Source of the DNA: Actinomycetales bacterium
GTDB lineage: Bacteria > Actinomycetota > Actinomycetes > Actinomycetales > BWSM-131
DNA: 13,685 nucleotides
NCBI GenBank assembly: GCA_030149025.1
Contig: JASBSH010000169.1
Span: 1 to 13,685 of the forward strand
Direction: 5' to 3'
Of this stretch, positions 1 to 6,727 are shown in pieces. The stretch's first letter is position 1. Each line of letters opens with the position of its first letter. A program made the position numbers and the translations under genes. The notes below the pieces were generated by a model, which worked only from the letters and a program-made list of their open reading frames with translations, was not told the origin of the DNA and did no database searches.

Positions 1-1353
1 ACGACGCTCGTAGAACCGGGTGCCGCCCACGACCCGGTAGGGCAGGCCGACCCTGACGAGCACCTCCTCGAGCGCACGGGACTGGGCGTTCGTCCGGTAG
101 AAGACCGCGACGTCGCCGGGCCGCACGCCCTCGGTGTCCGACAACCGGTCGATCTCCTCGGCGACGAACGCCGCCTCGTCGTGCTCGTTGTCGGCGACGT
201 ACCCGATCACCTTCGTCCCCGACCCTGAGGACGTCCACAGGTTCTTCGGTCTCCGGTCCGGGTTGCGCGCGATGACGGCGTTGGCCGCGGACAGGATCGT
301 CTGCGTCGAGCGGTAGTTCTGCTCGAGCATGATCACCATGGCGTCCGGGTAGTCCTGCTCGAACTCGATGATGTTGCGGATCGTCGCACCACGGAACGCG
401 TAGATCGACTGGTCGGCGTCACCCACGACCGTCAGCTCGGCGGGTGGCACCTGCGGGCCCTGGTCCGCGGTGGAGTCGTCGGAGACGAACCCGCCGACGA
501 GCTCCCGCACCAGCATGTACTGGGCGTGGTTGGTGTCCTGGTACTCGTCGACCAGCACGTGCCGGAAGCGGCGCCGGTAGTACTCGGCGACCTCCGGGAA
601 CACCTGCAGGATGTTCACCGTCGTCATGATCAGGTCGTCGAAGTCGAGCGCGTTCGCCTCCCGCAGCCGGTTCGCGTAGCCCCGGTAGACGTCGGCCAGC
701 ACCTGCTGCTGCCCATCCTCCCCCGCCTCCTCGGCGAAGGTCTCGTGGTCGACCAGCTCGTTCTTCAGGTTCGAGACCTGATGCGCCAGGACCTTCGGCG
801 GGTACCGCTTCGGGTCGAGGTCGAGCCCCCGGCACACCAGCGCGATCATCCGCTGCGAGTCCGCCGCGTCGTAGATCGAGAAGTTCGACCGAAGCCCGAT
901 CCGGGACGCCTCCCGGCGCAGGATGCGCACGCACGCCGAGTGGAAGGTCGACACCCACATCGACCGGGCCGCCGGCCCGACGAGCTGCTCGATGCGCTCC
1001 TTCATCTCGCCCGCGGCCTTGTTGGTGAAGGTGATCGCGAGGATCTCCCCCGGACGAACGCCCCGGGCGGCCAGCAGGTGGGCGATCCGGTGTGTGAGCA
1101 CCCGCGTCTTGCCGGAGCCCGCCCCGGCCATGATCAGCAACGGCGAACCGCTGTGCAGGACGGCGGCACGCTGGGTCGGGTTGAGGCCCTCCAGCAGGGC
1201 GTCGACATCCGGCCGGGGACGGCGCGTGGCCGGCGCCTGCGCGCCCGCTTGCGTGTCGTCGTCCACGTCCCGCGTACCGCGTCCGGGCAGCGACGAGGCA
1301 GCCGACGGGTGCCGGAGACCGGGCAGCGGGAGGTCATCGAAGAGGGTGCTCAT
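1..1353 (-). CDS. pcrA: ATP-dependent DNA helicase PcrA/UvrD (superfamily 1A), 3' end outside window
   Basis: This is a 3'-to-5' DNA helicase of the UvrD/PcrA/Rep family, acting in nucleotide excision repair and in clearing replication and recombination intermediates in the cytoplasm. The 451 codons present read without interruption from ATG at 1353 to the window edge. Visible motifs in order are the Q-motif region GLNPTQRAAV (about residues 56-65), Walker A AGAGSGKT (76-83), motif Ia TFTNKAAGEMKER, the TFHS segment, motif II VDEYQDTN, motif III VVGDADQSIYAFRGA and motif IV LEQNYRS, ending near GTRFYERR. The first 50 or so residues are a disordered, actinobacterial-type leader (MSTLFDDLPLPGL). 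Full family members have about 750-850 residues, so 40-45% of the gene, including motifs V and VI, lies to the left. It is downstream of the ABC exporter genes on the same strand but separated by a strong hairpin, so it is probably its own transcription unit. The family call is secure; UvrD1 versus another paralogue cannot be settled here. Confidence 0.95.
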   Translation of the reverse strand, partial: MSTLFDDLPLPGLRHPSAASSLPGRGTRDVDDDTQAGAQAPATRRPRPDVDALLEGLNPTQRAAVLHSGSPLLIMAGAGSGKTRVLTHRIAHLLAARGVRPGEILAITFTNKAAGEMKERIEQLVGPAARSMWVSTFHSACVRILRREASRIGLRSNFSIYDAADSQRMIALVCRGLDLDPKRYPPKVLAHQVSNLKNELVDHETFAEEAGEDGQQQVLADVYRGYANRLREANALDFDDLIMTTVNILQVFPEVAEYYRRRFRHVLVDEYQDTNHAQYMLVRELVGGFVSDDSTADQGPQVPPAELTVVGDADQSIYAFRGATIRNIIEFEQDYPDAMVIMLEQNYRSTQTILSAANAVIARNPDRRPKNLWTSSGSGTKVIGYVADNEHDEAAFVAEEIDRLSDTEGVRPGDVAVFYRTNAQSRALEEVLVRVGLPYRVVGGTRFYERR

Positions 1354-1363
1354 GTCGTCGGTC

Positions 1364-1369
1364 AGCCTA
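1364..1369 (-). promoter_or_regulatory. Possible -10 element for the helicase gene
   Basis: TAGGCT on the minus strand fits the actinobacterial TANNNT -10 pattern and lies 10 nt before the ATG at 1353. Transcription would then start about 3 nt before the start codon, giving a nearly leaderless mRNA. This agrees with the absence of a Shine-Dalgarno sequence before this ATG. No convincing -35 element is seen at the right spacing. Confidence 0.3.
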
Positions 1370-1396
1370 CGTCGGCCTGCCGACAACGCCCCTCCC

Positions 1397-1425
1397 TGCT
1401 CGGGTGCCGGCAGGGCACCCGAGCA
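1397..1425 (-). terminator. Perfect 12-bp hairpin after the ABC permease gene
   Basis: The arms TGCTCGGGTGCC (1397-1408) and GGCACCCGAGCA (1414-1425) are perfectly complementary around a 5-nt loop. The structure starts 9 nt after the stop codon of the minus-strand permease gene and ends about 44 nt before the helicase start. There is no T-tract, which is common for actinobacterial terminators. Its placement between two tandem transcription units supports a terminator role. Confidence 0.7.
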
Positions 1426-1433
1426 GCCGAACG

Positions 1434-2240
1434 TCAGCGGCTGGCGGACCGCCGGTACTGCGCGTTCGCGAGCGGCACGAAAACCGCCAGCACGACGACC
1501 GCCCAGATCAGCGTGTACATCACCGGGTGGTTCAGCGCCCAGCCCGTCGGCGGCGGAGTGCCCGGCGGGATGTTGCCGAACAGCTCCCGCGCACCCTGCG
1601 TGACCGCTGACACCGGATTCCACTCGGCGAACGTCCGCAGCGGACCGGGCAGCGTGTTCAGCGGCACGAACGTGTTCGCGACGAACGTCAGCGGGAAGAT
1701 CACGATGAAGGCGGCGTTGTTCACCACCTCCGGGCTGGGCACGAGCATGCCGACCCAGGCCATCACCCACGAGATCGCGTACGCGAACACCAGCAGCAGC
1801 AGGAACCCGCCGAGGGCCTCCAGTGCCGACGTACGGATCCGCCAGCCGACCAGCAGCCCGGTCAGGGACATCACGATCAGGACCAGCACGTTGTTCACCA
1901 CGTCGGAGAACGTGCGGCCGGTCAGCACGGCCGACGGGGACATCGGCAGCGACCGGAAGCGGTCGATGATGCCCTTCTTGACGTCCTCCGCCAGCCCGGC
2001 CCCGGTGATGGTCGCCCCGAAGACGACCGTCTGCGCGAAGATCCCCGCGATCAGGAACTCCCGGTACGCCTGACCGCCGCCCTGCTGGTCGATCGCCCCG
2101 CCGAACACGTACGCGAACAGCAGCACGAACATGATCGGCGAGAGGGTCGTGAACACCAGCAGGTCGGGCACCCGCTTGATCTTGATCAGGTTGCGCTTGG
2201 CGATGACCGCGCCGTCCGACAGGGCGCTCAGGACGCTCAT
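1434..2240 (-). CDS. ABC-2 type exporter permease, DrrB-like
   Basis: This is the membrane subunit of an ABC exporter of the ABC-2/DrrB type, expected to form a dimeric pore paired with the ATPase encoded just upstream. It has 268 residues, normal for the family. The N-terminal cytoplasmic stretch (AVIAKRNLIKIKR) is followed by about six hydrophobic segments: LLVFTTLSPIMFVLLFAYVF, FLIAGIFAQTVVFGATITGA, the NVLVLIVMSLTGLLVGW region, LGGFLLLLVFAYAISWVMAW, AAFIVIFPLTFVANTFV and VMYTLIWAVVVLAVFV. The segment NTFVPLNTLPGPLRTFAEWNPVSAVTQGARELFG is the typical C-terminal ABC-2 signature (here with W-N-P-V and a following arginine). Its ATG overlaps the ATPase stop codon as ATGA, implying translational coupling. 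The family includes daunorubicin and lipid or antibiotic exporters; the substrate cannot be deduced. Confidence 0.93.
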   Translation of the reverse strand: MSVLSALSDGAVIAKRNLIKIKRVPDLLVFTTLSPIMFVLLFAYVFGGAIDQQGGGQAYREFLIAGIFAQTVVFGATITGAGLAEDVKKGIIDRFRSLPMSPSAVLTGRTFSDVVNNVLVLIVMSLTGLLVGWRIRTSALEALGGFLLLLVFAYAISWVMAWVGMLVPSPEVVNNAAFIVIFPLTFVANTFVPLNTLPGPLRTFAEWNPVSAVTQGARELFGNIPPGTPPPTGWALNHPVMYTLIWAVVVLAVFVPLANAQYRRSASR

Positions 2241-3229
2241 CGTGCTCCCTCCCGGACCTGCTCCACCGCTTCACCGGCGTTCTCGGACTCTTCCGCCGCG
2301 TGGCCCGTCAAGGTGAGGAACACGTCGTCGAGGGTCGGACGCCGCAAACCCACGTCGTCGACGCCGATGCCTGCCACATCGAGCTGTCGGAGCGCGTTTA
2401 TCAGCACTGCGGCACCGCCGGAGACGGGCATCAGCAGCGACCGGCGGTGCTCCTCGACGACCGCTGGGCCGACCCCGAGCGGCTCCAGCAGCCGCTTGGC
2501 CTCGCCCACGCGCGCCGGATCGGCGACCGTGATGTCGAGCCGCTCGCCGCCCACCTGCGCCTTCAGCTGGTCCGCCGTCCCCTGGGCGATGATCCGGCCG
2601 TGGTCGATCACCACGATCTCGTCGGCCAGCAGGTCCGCCTCCTCCAGGTACTGGGTCGTCAGCAACAGCGTCGTGCCGCCGGCGACCAGGCCCTGGATCA
2701 CCTCCCACATGTCGGTGCGGCTGCGGGGGTCCAGACCGGTGGTGGGCTCGTCGAGGAACAGCACCGGCGGGCTCGCCACCAGGGCACCGGCCAGGTCCAG
2801 CCGGCGGCGCATGCCGCCGGAGTAGGTCTTCGCCGGCCGGTCGGCCGCGTCGTCGAGCCGGAACTGGCGCAGCAGCTCGCGCGCACGCTCCCTGCTGCGG
2901 CGGGCACCCAGGTGGTACAGCCGCCCGATCATGTCGAGGTTCTCGAACCCGGTCAGGTACTCGTCGACCGCGGCGTACTGCCCGGAGAGGCCGATCCGCT
3001 GGCGGACACCCCTGGGGTCAGCGAGTACATCCACCCCGGCCACCTCGGCGGTGCCGGCGTCCGGCCGCAGCAGTGTCGTGAGGATGCGTACGCACGTCGT
3101 CTTGCCGGCGCCGTTGGGGCCGAGCAGGCCCAGCACTGTCCCGGTCGGGACCGTCAGGTCCACGCCGTCGAGGGCGGTCACGTCCCCATAGCGTTTGACC
3201 AGGTCCCTGGCTTGGATTGCGTAGGTCAT
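2237..3229 (-). CDS. ABC transporter ATP-binding protein, DrrA-like
   Basis: This is the ATPase that powers the neighbouring DrrB-like permease. It has 330 residues from the ATG at 3229. Visible motifs are Walker A GPNGAGKT (37-44), a Q-loop region at LSGQYAAVDEYLTGFENL, the ABC signature YSGGMRRRLDLA, Walker B VLFLDEPTTGLDP and the H-loop region LLLTTQYLEEADLLAD, where Gln (TTQ) stands in place of the usual His, as in many DrrA proteins. The extra C-terminal domain ends with the DrrA-type motif TLDDVFLTLTGH. I chose ATG 3229 because MTYAIQARDLVKRYG is the normal family N-terminus. The frame stays open upstream to 3316, but that part lies in the intron-like segment. There is no Shine-Dalgarno sequence before this ATG, so expression may rely on an unusual leader. 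No regulator is adjacent. Confidence 0.93.
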   Translation of the reverse strand: MTYAIQARDLVKRYGDVTALDGVDLTVPTGTVLGLLGPNGAGKTTCVRILTTLLRPDAGTAEVAGVDVLADPRGVRQRIGLSGQYAAVDEYLTGFENLDMIGRLYHLGARRSRERARELLRQFRLDDAADRPAKTYSGGMRRRLDLAGALVASPPVLFLDEPTTGLDPRSRTDMWEVIQGLVAGGTTLLLTTQYLEEADLLADEIVVIDHGRIIAQGTADQLKAQVGGERLDITVADPARVGEAKRLLEPLGVGPAVVEEHRRSLLMPVSGGAAVLINALRQLDVAGIGVDDVGLRRPTLDDVFLTLTGHAAEESENAGEAVEQVREGAR

Positions 3230-3244
3230 CGGTAGTTGGAGGTG

Positions 3245-3490
3245 CAGTACCTGAACGGGCCTGCTTCCCCTGTCCCCTTTCAATCTGTCCGCCCGTGGGT
3301 GCGGGTTCCCGCACACGGCTTCCCGAGGGTCTTCTCGACTGCGTTAGGCAGCCTTGGGGACCGGGGCCTGCTACCCGGCGCTCCGGTGCCTACCGGGACG
3401 GGACTGCCGCCCGCTGGCCTGATCCAGCTTCCAGGACACACCATGGCTTCGACCCTAAAGCCCCCTACGGACAGCGAGTCCAGCGCTTTT
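3245..3490 (-). mobile_element. Probable group II intron RNA fragment (no reverse transcriptase)
   Basis: Read on the minus strand, this region contains GGGAAGCCGTGTGCGGGAAC followed by CCGCACCCACGG. This closely resembles the conserved hairpin (consensus like GAGCCGTATGCGgtgaaagtCGCATGTACGG) found just before the intron-encoded protein in many bacterial group II introns. The hairpin is perfect: 3293-3297 pairs with 3314-3318 and 3300-3305 with 3308-3313. Upstream sequence on the same strand (for example CCGTAGGGGGC and GTGTCCTGG) is structured-RNA-like and codes for nothing recognisable. About 60 nt after the hairpin, where a reverse transcriptase gene would begin, the ABC ATPase starts instead. 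Both edges are estimates. This is pattern recognition from memory; a covariance-model search would decide it. Confidence 0.45.
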
Positions 3491-3540
3491 CCGGGTGCCC
3501 GCAACTGCGTAGCCGGCCCGGTCGTGACTCGGAACGTTGT

Positions 3541-3546
3541 TATGGT
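3541..3546 (+). promoter_or_regulatory. Possible -10 element for the dehydrogenase gene
   Basis: TATGGT fits the TANNNT -10 pattern and lies 37 nt before the dehydrogenase ATG. This would give a short leader containing the strong ribosome binding site at 3570-3576. No good -35 hexamer is found 16-18 nt upstream, so the call is weak. Confidence 0.28.
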
Positions 3547-3569
3547 CGAAAGATCGTCACCGACCACGA

Positions 3570-3576
3570 GGGAGGA
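3570..3576 (+). promoter_or_regulatory. Strong ribosome binding site for the dehydrogenase
   Basis: GGGAGGAA at about 3570-3577 lies 6-7 nt before the ATG at 3584 and closely matches the Shine-Dalgarno consensus. It decides the start codon, because the reading frame stays open for another 116 codons upstream through the intron-like segment. Confidence 0.8.
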
Positions 3577-3583
3577 ACACACC

Positions 3584-4624
3584 ATGCGCGCCGTGATCTA
3601 CAAGGGCATCGGAGAGATTGCCGTGGAGGACGCCGAGATGCCGGAGATCGGCCCCAAGGACGTCATCGTCAAGAACATGCGCGCCGGAATCTGTGGCACG
3701 GACATCGGCGCCTTCCTCCGCGGCGGCGACGACGTCGGCATCTTCCCCGGGAACCAGATCGGGCACGAGTTCGTCTCGGAGGTCTACGAGGTCGGAGCCG
3801 AGGTCGACCCGGCCATCACCCCGGGCCTGCGGGTGTGGGTCAATCCAGTCAACTCCAAGCGCCAGGGCGAGGGCCGGTCGCCGGTGGAGATCGCCGACTC
3901 CGCAGGCGGCCTCACCCAGTACATCAGCCTCCACGACGCCGCAGTCGACTTCAACGTCCACCCCCTGCCGGACAACGTCAGCTTCGACAAGGCCGTGATC
4001 ATCGATCCGTTCTCGGTCGCCAACCACGGCGTCAACACCGCCCGGCCGAAGCCGGGTGAGCGAGCCCTGGTCTTCGGCGCCGGGGCGATCGGATTAGGCG
4101 TGCTGTGCAATCTCAAGGCCAACGGCATCGAGGACGTGATCGTCTCGGACATCGTGCCCAAGCGGCTTGAGATCGCCGAGCAACTCGGCGCGATCGTCGT
4201 CAACGGCGCCGAGACGGACCCCATCGAGTTCGCCATCGACCGGTTCGGGTACGTCCCGGACATGAACGGCATCAAGAAGGCGGACGTCGACATGTTCTTC
4301 GACTCAGCCGGCGCACCGCAGGCCATCGAGAGCTACATCCGCGGCGGCAAGCAGGGCTCACGCATGGTGGTCCTGGCCCTGAGCGCCAACGAGGTGACCA
4401 TCCCGCAGGCCGCGTTCGTCCTCAGCGAGCTGTCGCTCCTTGGCTCAACGGCGTACAACGCCACCGATGTCAACCAGGTGATCTCCTACCTCGCCGAGGG
4501 CCGCTACGACCCGACCCCGGTGATCACGCACCACTTCCCGCAGGAGGAGGCCGCGGCCGCGTTCCGAACCGCTGTGGAGGACAAGGACAACGCGATCAAG
4601 GTCGTCATCGACGTCCACCCGTGA
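3584..4624 (+). CDS. Zinc-type medium-chain alcohol/polyol dehydrogenase
   Basis: This is an NAD(P)-dependent oxidoreductase of the medium-chain dehydrogenase superfamily, oxidising an alcohol or polyol, or running in reverse; the substrate is unknown. It has 346 residues, the usual length. The N-terminal GroES-like domain shows catalytic-zinc residues in AGICGTDI (C37) and GHEF (H61, E62). The Rossmann domain has GAGAIG (165-170) followed by an acidic SDIVPKRLEIAEQLGA stretch, which favours NAD. Two things are odd. The lobe that normally carries four closely spaced structural-zinc cysteines (around residues 87-110) has no cysteine at all. The usual Glu of the EPLAVALH-type motif is replaced by Asp in DPFSVANHGV (D141). 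The start is set by a strong ribosome binding site. It is transcribed away from the ABC genes with no obvious partner, and the next coding sequence is a decayed transposase. Confidence 0.9.
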   Translation: MRAVIYKGIGEIAVEDAEMPEIGPKDVIVKNMRAGICGTDIGAFLRGGDDVGIFPGNQIGHEFVSEVYEVGAEVDPAITPGLRVWVNPVNSKRQGEGRSPVEIADSAGGLTQYISLHDAAVDFNVHPLPDNVSFDKAVIIDPFSVANHGVNTARPKPGERALVFGAGAIGLGVLCNLKANGIEDVIVSDIVPKRLEIAEQLGAIVVNGAETDPIEFAIDRFGYVPDMNGIKKADVDMFFDSAGAPQAIESYIRGGKQGSRMVVLALSANEVTIPQAAFVLSELSLLGSTAYNATDVNQVISYLAEGRYDPTPVITHHFPQEEAAAAFRTAVEDKDNAIKVVIDVHP

Positions 4625-4656
4625 CGCCGCCGGGACCTGACTGCCTCGCGGCGGCG
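4625..4656 (+). terminator. Weak hairpin just after the dehydrogenase stop
   Basis: CGCCGCC (4625-4631) can pair with GGCGGCG (4650-4656) around an 18-nt loop, immediately after the TGA at 4622-4624. The position suits a terminator, but the loop is long and no T-tract follows. The rest of 4657-4884 shows no recognisable gene or site. Confidence 0.3.
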
Positions 4657-4884
4657 CCGGGCGAATGCTGGTCGTAAGCAGACTCGATGGCGCCTCGTGG
4701 ATGGTGAAGCGCACAGATCGCACAAAGCCCCAAAACCGTGCGAAGCGCCGCGGAGTCCTACAGTTCGGCGGTGCCGACGGGGAAGCTGGGGCGCGATCAC
4801 TGCCGACCCGACGGTCGCGACACTGCTGGTCGAGCAGTTCGTGCTCCCACTTGGAGGCAGACCTGGCCGACCAGGGAATCCCAC

Positions 4885-5373
4885 CTACTGCGACCGGCCC
4901 GCAGGGGAGAACCAGAACGCGCCCGGGGCGCCCTCGGCCAGCCCGGCGCCCGGGCCGGTGGTGCCGTCTGGGTCGACCCCCTGCGCGGCCGGGATCGCCG
5001 CGATCAGCTGGTCGATCCGGTCGGTGAGCCTGCCGATCTGACCGGTCAGGGAATCGATCTGGTCCAGCAGCATCCGGGCCAGCTCGGCGTGGTGGTCATC
5101 GAACCGGCCGGTGAGCGCCTCGACCAGGGCGCGGTGCTTGGCCTTCATCCGGCCCCGGGCCAGACCGGCCGGCGTCTGCGGGTCACGCTCCCCGGCGATC
5201 AGCGCCTCGACCATGTCCCGCGCCGAGACCGTGTCCAGCCTGCTGGCCACCGCCGAGACCTTGATCAAGGCGTCCTCCAGCAGCTTCTCCAACCGCGAGT
5301 AGTAGCGGGTCCGCTCGCGAGTCAAGTCGGTGCGCAGCCGGGTGTAGTCGCGCAGGTTGCGGATCGTCTCCAA
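4885..5373 (-). pseudogene. IS110-family transposase, internal fragment
   Basis: The open frame encodes the central part of an IS110-type transposase: the linker and coiled-coil between the N-terminal DEDD (RuvC-like) domain and the C-terminal serine-containing domain. Diagnostic stretches are IRNLRDYTRLRTDLTRERTR, LEDALIKVSAVASRLDTVSA, RDMVEALIAGERDP, LARGRMKAK and LTGRFDDHHAELARMLLDQI. The fragment has at most about 160 of the usual 350-400 residues. The apparent start (TTG at 5373) is only where the family match begins. After about residue 137 (TTGPGAG, near 4965) the sequence leaves the family and hits a stop at 4885. Both catalytic ends are missing, so it cannot be active. It marks a past insertion followed by deletion at both ends. 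Confidence 0.8.
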
Positions 5374-5439
5374 GGCAGGTCAAGGCCTCGCGCCAGACTA
5401 GTCCGCGGGCTCAAGTCCCAGACAAGCACCGGCGTCGCG

Positions 5440-5469
5440 GGCACCCGACCCCGAGGCACCCGACCCCGA
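5440..5469. repeat. Tandem 15-bp direct repeat, two copies
   Basis: GGCACCCGACCCCGA occurs at 5440-5454 and again exactly at 5455-5469. It lies in the non-coding stretch 5374-5572 between the IS110 fragment and the small membrane protein. I see no gene there. It may be simple slippage at a deletion junction. Confidence 0.75.
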
Positions 5470-5554
5470 TTTTCACGCCCGGGTGGCGTCCGCGGTAGTG
5501 GATACGGTGACTAGCAACGTGTCGCCCGTCTGACGTAAGCGGCCAGCTCACTCT

Positions 5555-5566
5555 CCGCGACCGCGG
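5555..5566 (-). terminator. Small GC hairpin after the membrane protein gene
   Basis: CCGCG and CGCGG are complementary across two bases (effectively a 4-bp stem with a 4-nt loop), 7 nt past the TAA stop at 5573-5575 on the minus strand. It is short and has no T-tract, so it is only a weak terminator candidate. Confidence 0.2.
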
Positions 5567-5572
5567 GGCGGA

Positions 5573-5932
5573 TTAGCTCCAGAGGGCGGCGATGGCAGTG
5601 TTGAGCAGCGCGAGACCGCCGACGGTGTGCGCGGCGCCGGGGGCGACGGCCCCGTCGGTGCTGCGGCTGCGACGGCGGTTGAGGAAGACCAGCACGGTGA
5701 TGACCAGCGCGACGACGAGCTTCACGCCGATCTTGGCGTTGTCGATGTCGCGGTCCACGGCGCCGGACTCCGCCAGGCCCACCAGCAGCAGGCCTGTCAC
5801 GAGCTGGGTGAGGGCGCCGTGCCACATGCCGGGCAGCACTCTCGGCGCACGGATGGTCGCGAGCCAGCCACCCACGAGCATCGCCATGCCCACCAGGTGC
5901 AGCAGAATAAGGATCTTGTACACGATGTCCAC
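5573..5932 (-). CDS. Small four-helix integral membrane protein, function unknown
   Basis: This encodes 119 residues from a GTG start at 5932. Four hydrophobic segments are visible: KILILLHLVGMAMLVGGWLA, the MWHGALTQLVTGLLLVGLAE region, GVKLVVALVITVLVFL and HTVGGLALLNTAIAALW. Polar positions inside or next to helices (H12, the HGALTQ stretch, NAKIGVK and the last H) are of the kind conserved in small actinobacterial membrane proteins of unknown function. I recognise the type but no assigned role. There is no clear Shine-Dalgarno sequence before the GTG. It is on the same strand as, and 129 bp downstream of, the response regulator, with two 20-bp repeats between them, so co-transcription is possible but not shown. 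Confidence 0.8.
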   Translation of the reverse strand: MDIVYKILILLHLVGMAMLVGGWLATIRAPRVLPGMWHGALTQLVTGLLLVGLAESGAVDRDIDNAKIGVKLVVALVITVLVFLNRRRSRSTDGAVAPGAAHTVGGLALLNTAIAALWS

Positions 5933-6000
5933 GGCGTGAGGCTATCTGGCGTGGGCTTGCGGTCCTTGTCACCGCCCGCCGTGAACCGGGATTTCATGAT

Positions 6001-6040
6001 CACGCTTTGGGTTGGAGTCACACGCTTTGGGTTGGGGTCA
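6001..6040. repeat. Two head-to-tail 20-bp repeats between response regulator and membrane protein
   Basis: CACGCTTTGGGTTGGAGTCA (6001-6020) is followed directly by CACGCTTTGGGTTGGGGTCA (6021-6040), differing at one base. The 20-bp period is about two helical turns, so both copies face the same side of the DNA. On the minus strand they lie 21 bp after the response regulator stop and 69 bp before the membrane protein GTG. They could be an operator for the membrane protein gene or part of a dispersed intergenic repeat. Confidence 0.8.
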
Positions 6041-6061
6041 AAGGAGGCGACGGTCCGCGGA

Positions 6062-6727
6062 TCACCTCGTCAGCTCGTGTCGGCTCGACAGCTGCAGCTT
6101 GCGCAGCATCGCCGACACATGGGTCTCCACGGTCTTCACGGAGATGTACAGCTCCCGGGCGACCTCCTTGTCCTTGTAGGCGTAGCCCCTCGCGATGAGC
6201 CGCATCACCTCCCGCTCGCGCGCCGACAGCCGGTCGAGCTCGTCGTCACCGGTGGCCACGTCCGCTGCCGCGGTGCCGAACGCGTCCAGGACGAAACCGG
6301 CGAGCCTGGGCGAGAACACGGCGTCCCCCTCGGCGACGCGCCGCACGGCGTCCGACAGCGCAGGCCCGTCGATCGTCTTCGTGACGTAGCCGCGGGCGCC
6401 GGCCCGGATCACGGCGATGACGTCGTCGGCGGCATCCGAGACGCTCAGTGCGAGAAAGCGAATCGGCCGCTCACCGGCTGCCTGCCCGCCAGCCATCGGG
6501 GTCACGAGCCGTCCGCAGCGACGCAGCACCTCCGCACCACCGCCGCCGTCCCCACCGGGCAGGTGCACGTCGAGCAGCACCACGTCCGGGCGCTCGCGGG
6601 TGACCACCTCGACGGCGCTGTCGACGTCGTCGGCCTCCCCCACGACCTCGAGATCCCGCTCGAGCTCCGCCCTCACGCCCGACCGGACGAGACGGTGGTC
6701 GTCGACCAGCACCACACGAATGGTCAC
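6062..6727 (-). CDS. NarL/FixJ-type (LuxR HTH) response regulator
   Basis: This is a two-component response regulator of 221 residues. The receiver domain has the acidic pair D9-D10 (VLVDDH), the phosphoacceptor D53 in VVLLDVHLPG, and the conserved lysine in GYVTKTIDG. The receiver is slightly long because of a glycine-rich insert and a loop around residues 58-85 (GGDGGGGAE to GGQAAGERP). The C-terminal LuxR-type helix-turn-helix is complete: LSAREREVMRLIARG, then AYKDKEVARELYISVKTVETHVSAMLRKL. The start is GTG at 6727, overlapping the kinase stop as GTGA, so the pair is translationally coupled. Its likely partner is the PspC-fused kinase, and its likely target is the divergent promoter region at 8042-8259. 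The target is inferred from gene order. Confidence 0.95.
   Translation of the reverse strand: MTIRVVLVDDHRLVRSGVRAELERDLEVVGEADDVDSAVEVVTRERPDVVLLDVHLPGGDGGGGAEVLRRCGRLVTPMAGGQAAGERPIRFLALSVSDAADDVIAVIRAGARGYVTKTIDGPALSDAVRRVAEGDAVFSPRLAGFVLDAFGTAAADVATGDDELDRLSAREREVMRLIARGYAYKDKEVARELYISVKTVETHVSAMLRKLQLSSRHELTR

Noticed and set aside
526..2073. Long plus-strand open frame across the helicase and permease genes
   Set aside because: It is antisense to two clear conserved genes; long open frames on the opposite strand are expected at this G+C content and the translation resembles no protein family.
3293..3318. Hairpin as a transcription terminator
   Set aside because: Both flanking genes are transcribed away from it, so no transcript ends here. 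Its sequence fits a group II intron element better.
3236..3583. 116-codon N-terminal extension of the dehydrogenase
   Set aside because: The frame is open only by chance through the intron-like leader. The strong ribosome binding site and the family N-terminus place the start at 3584.
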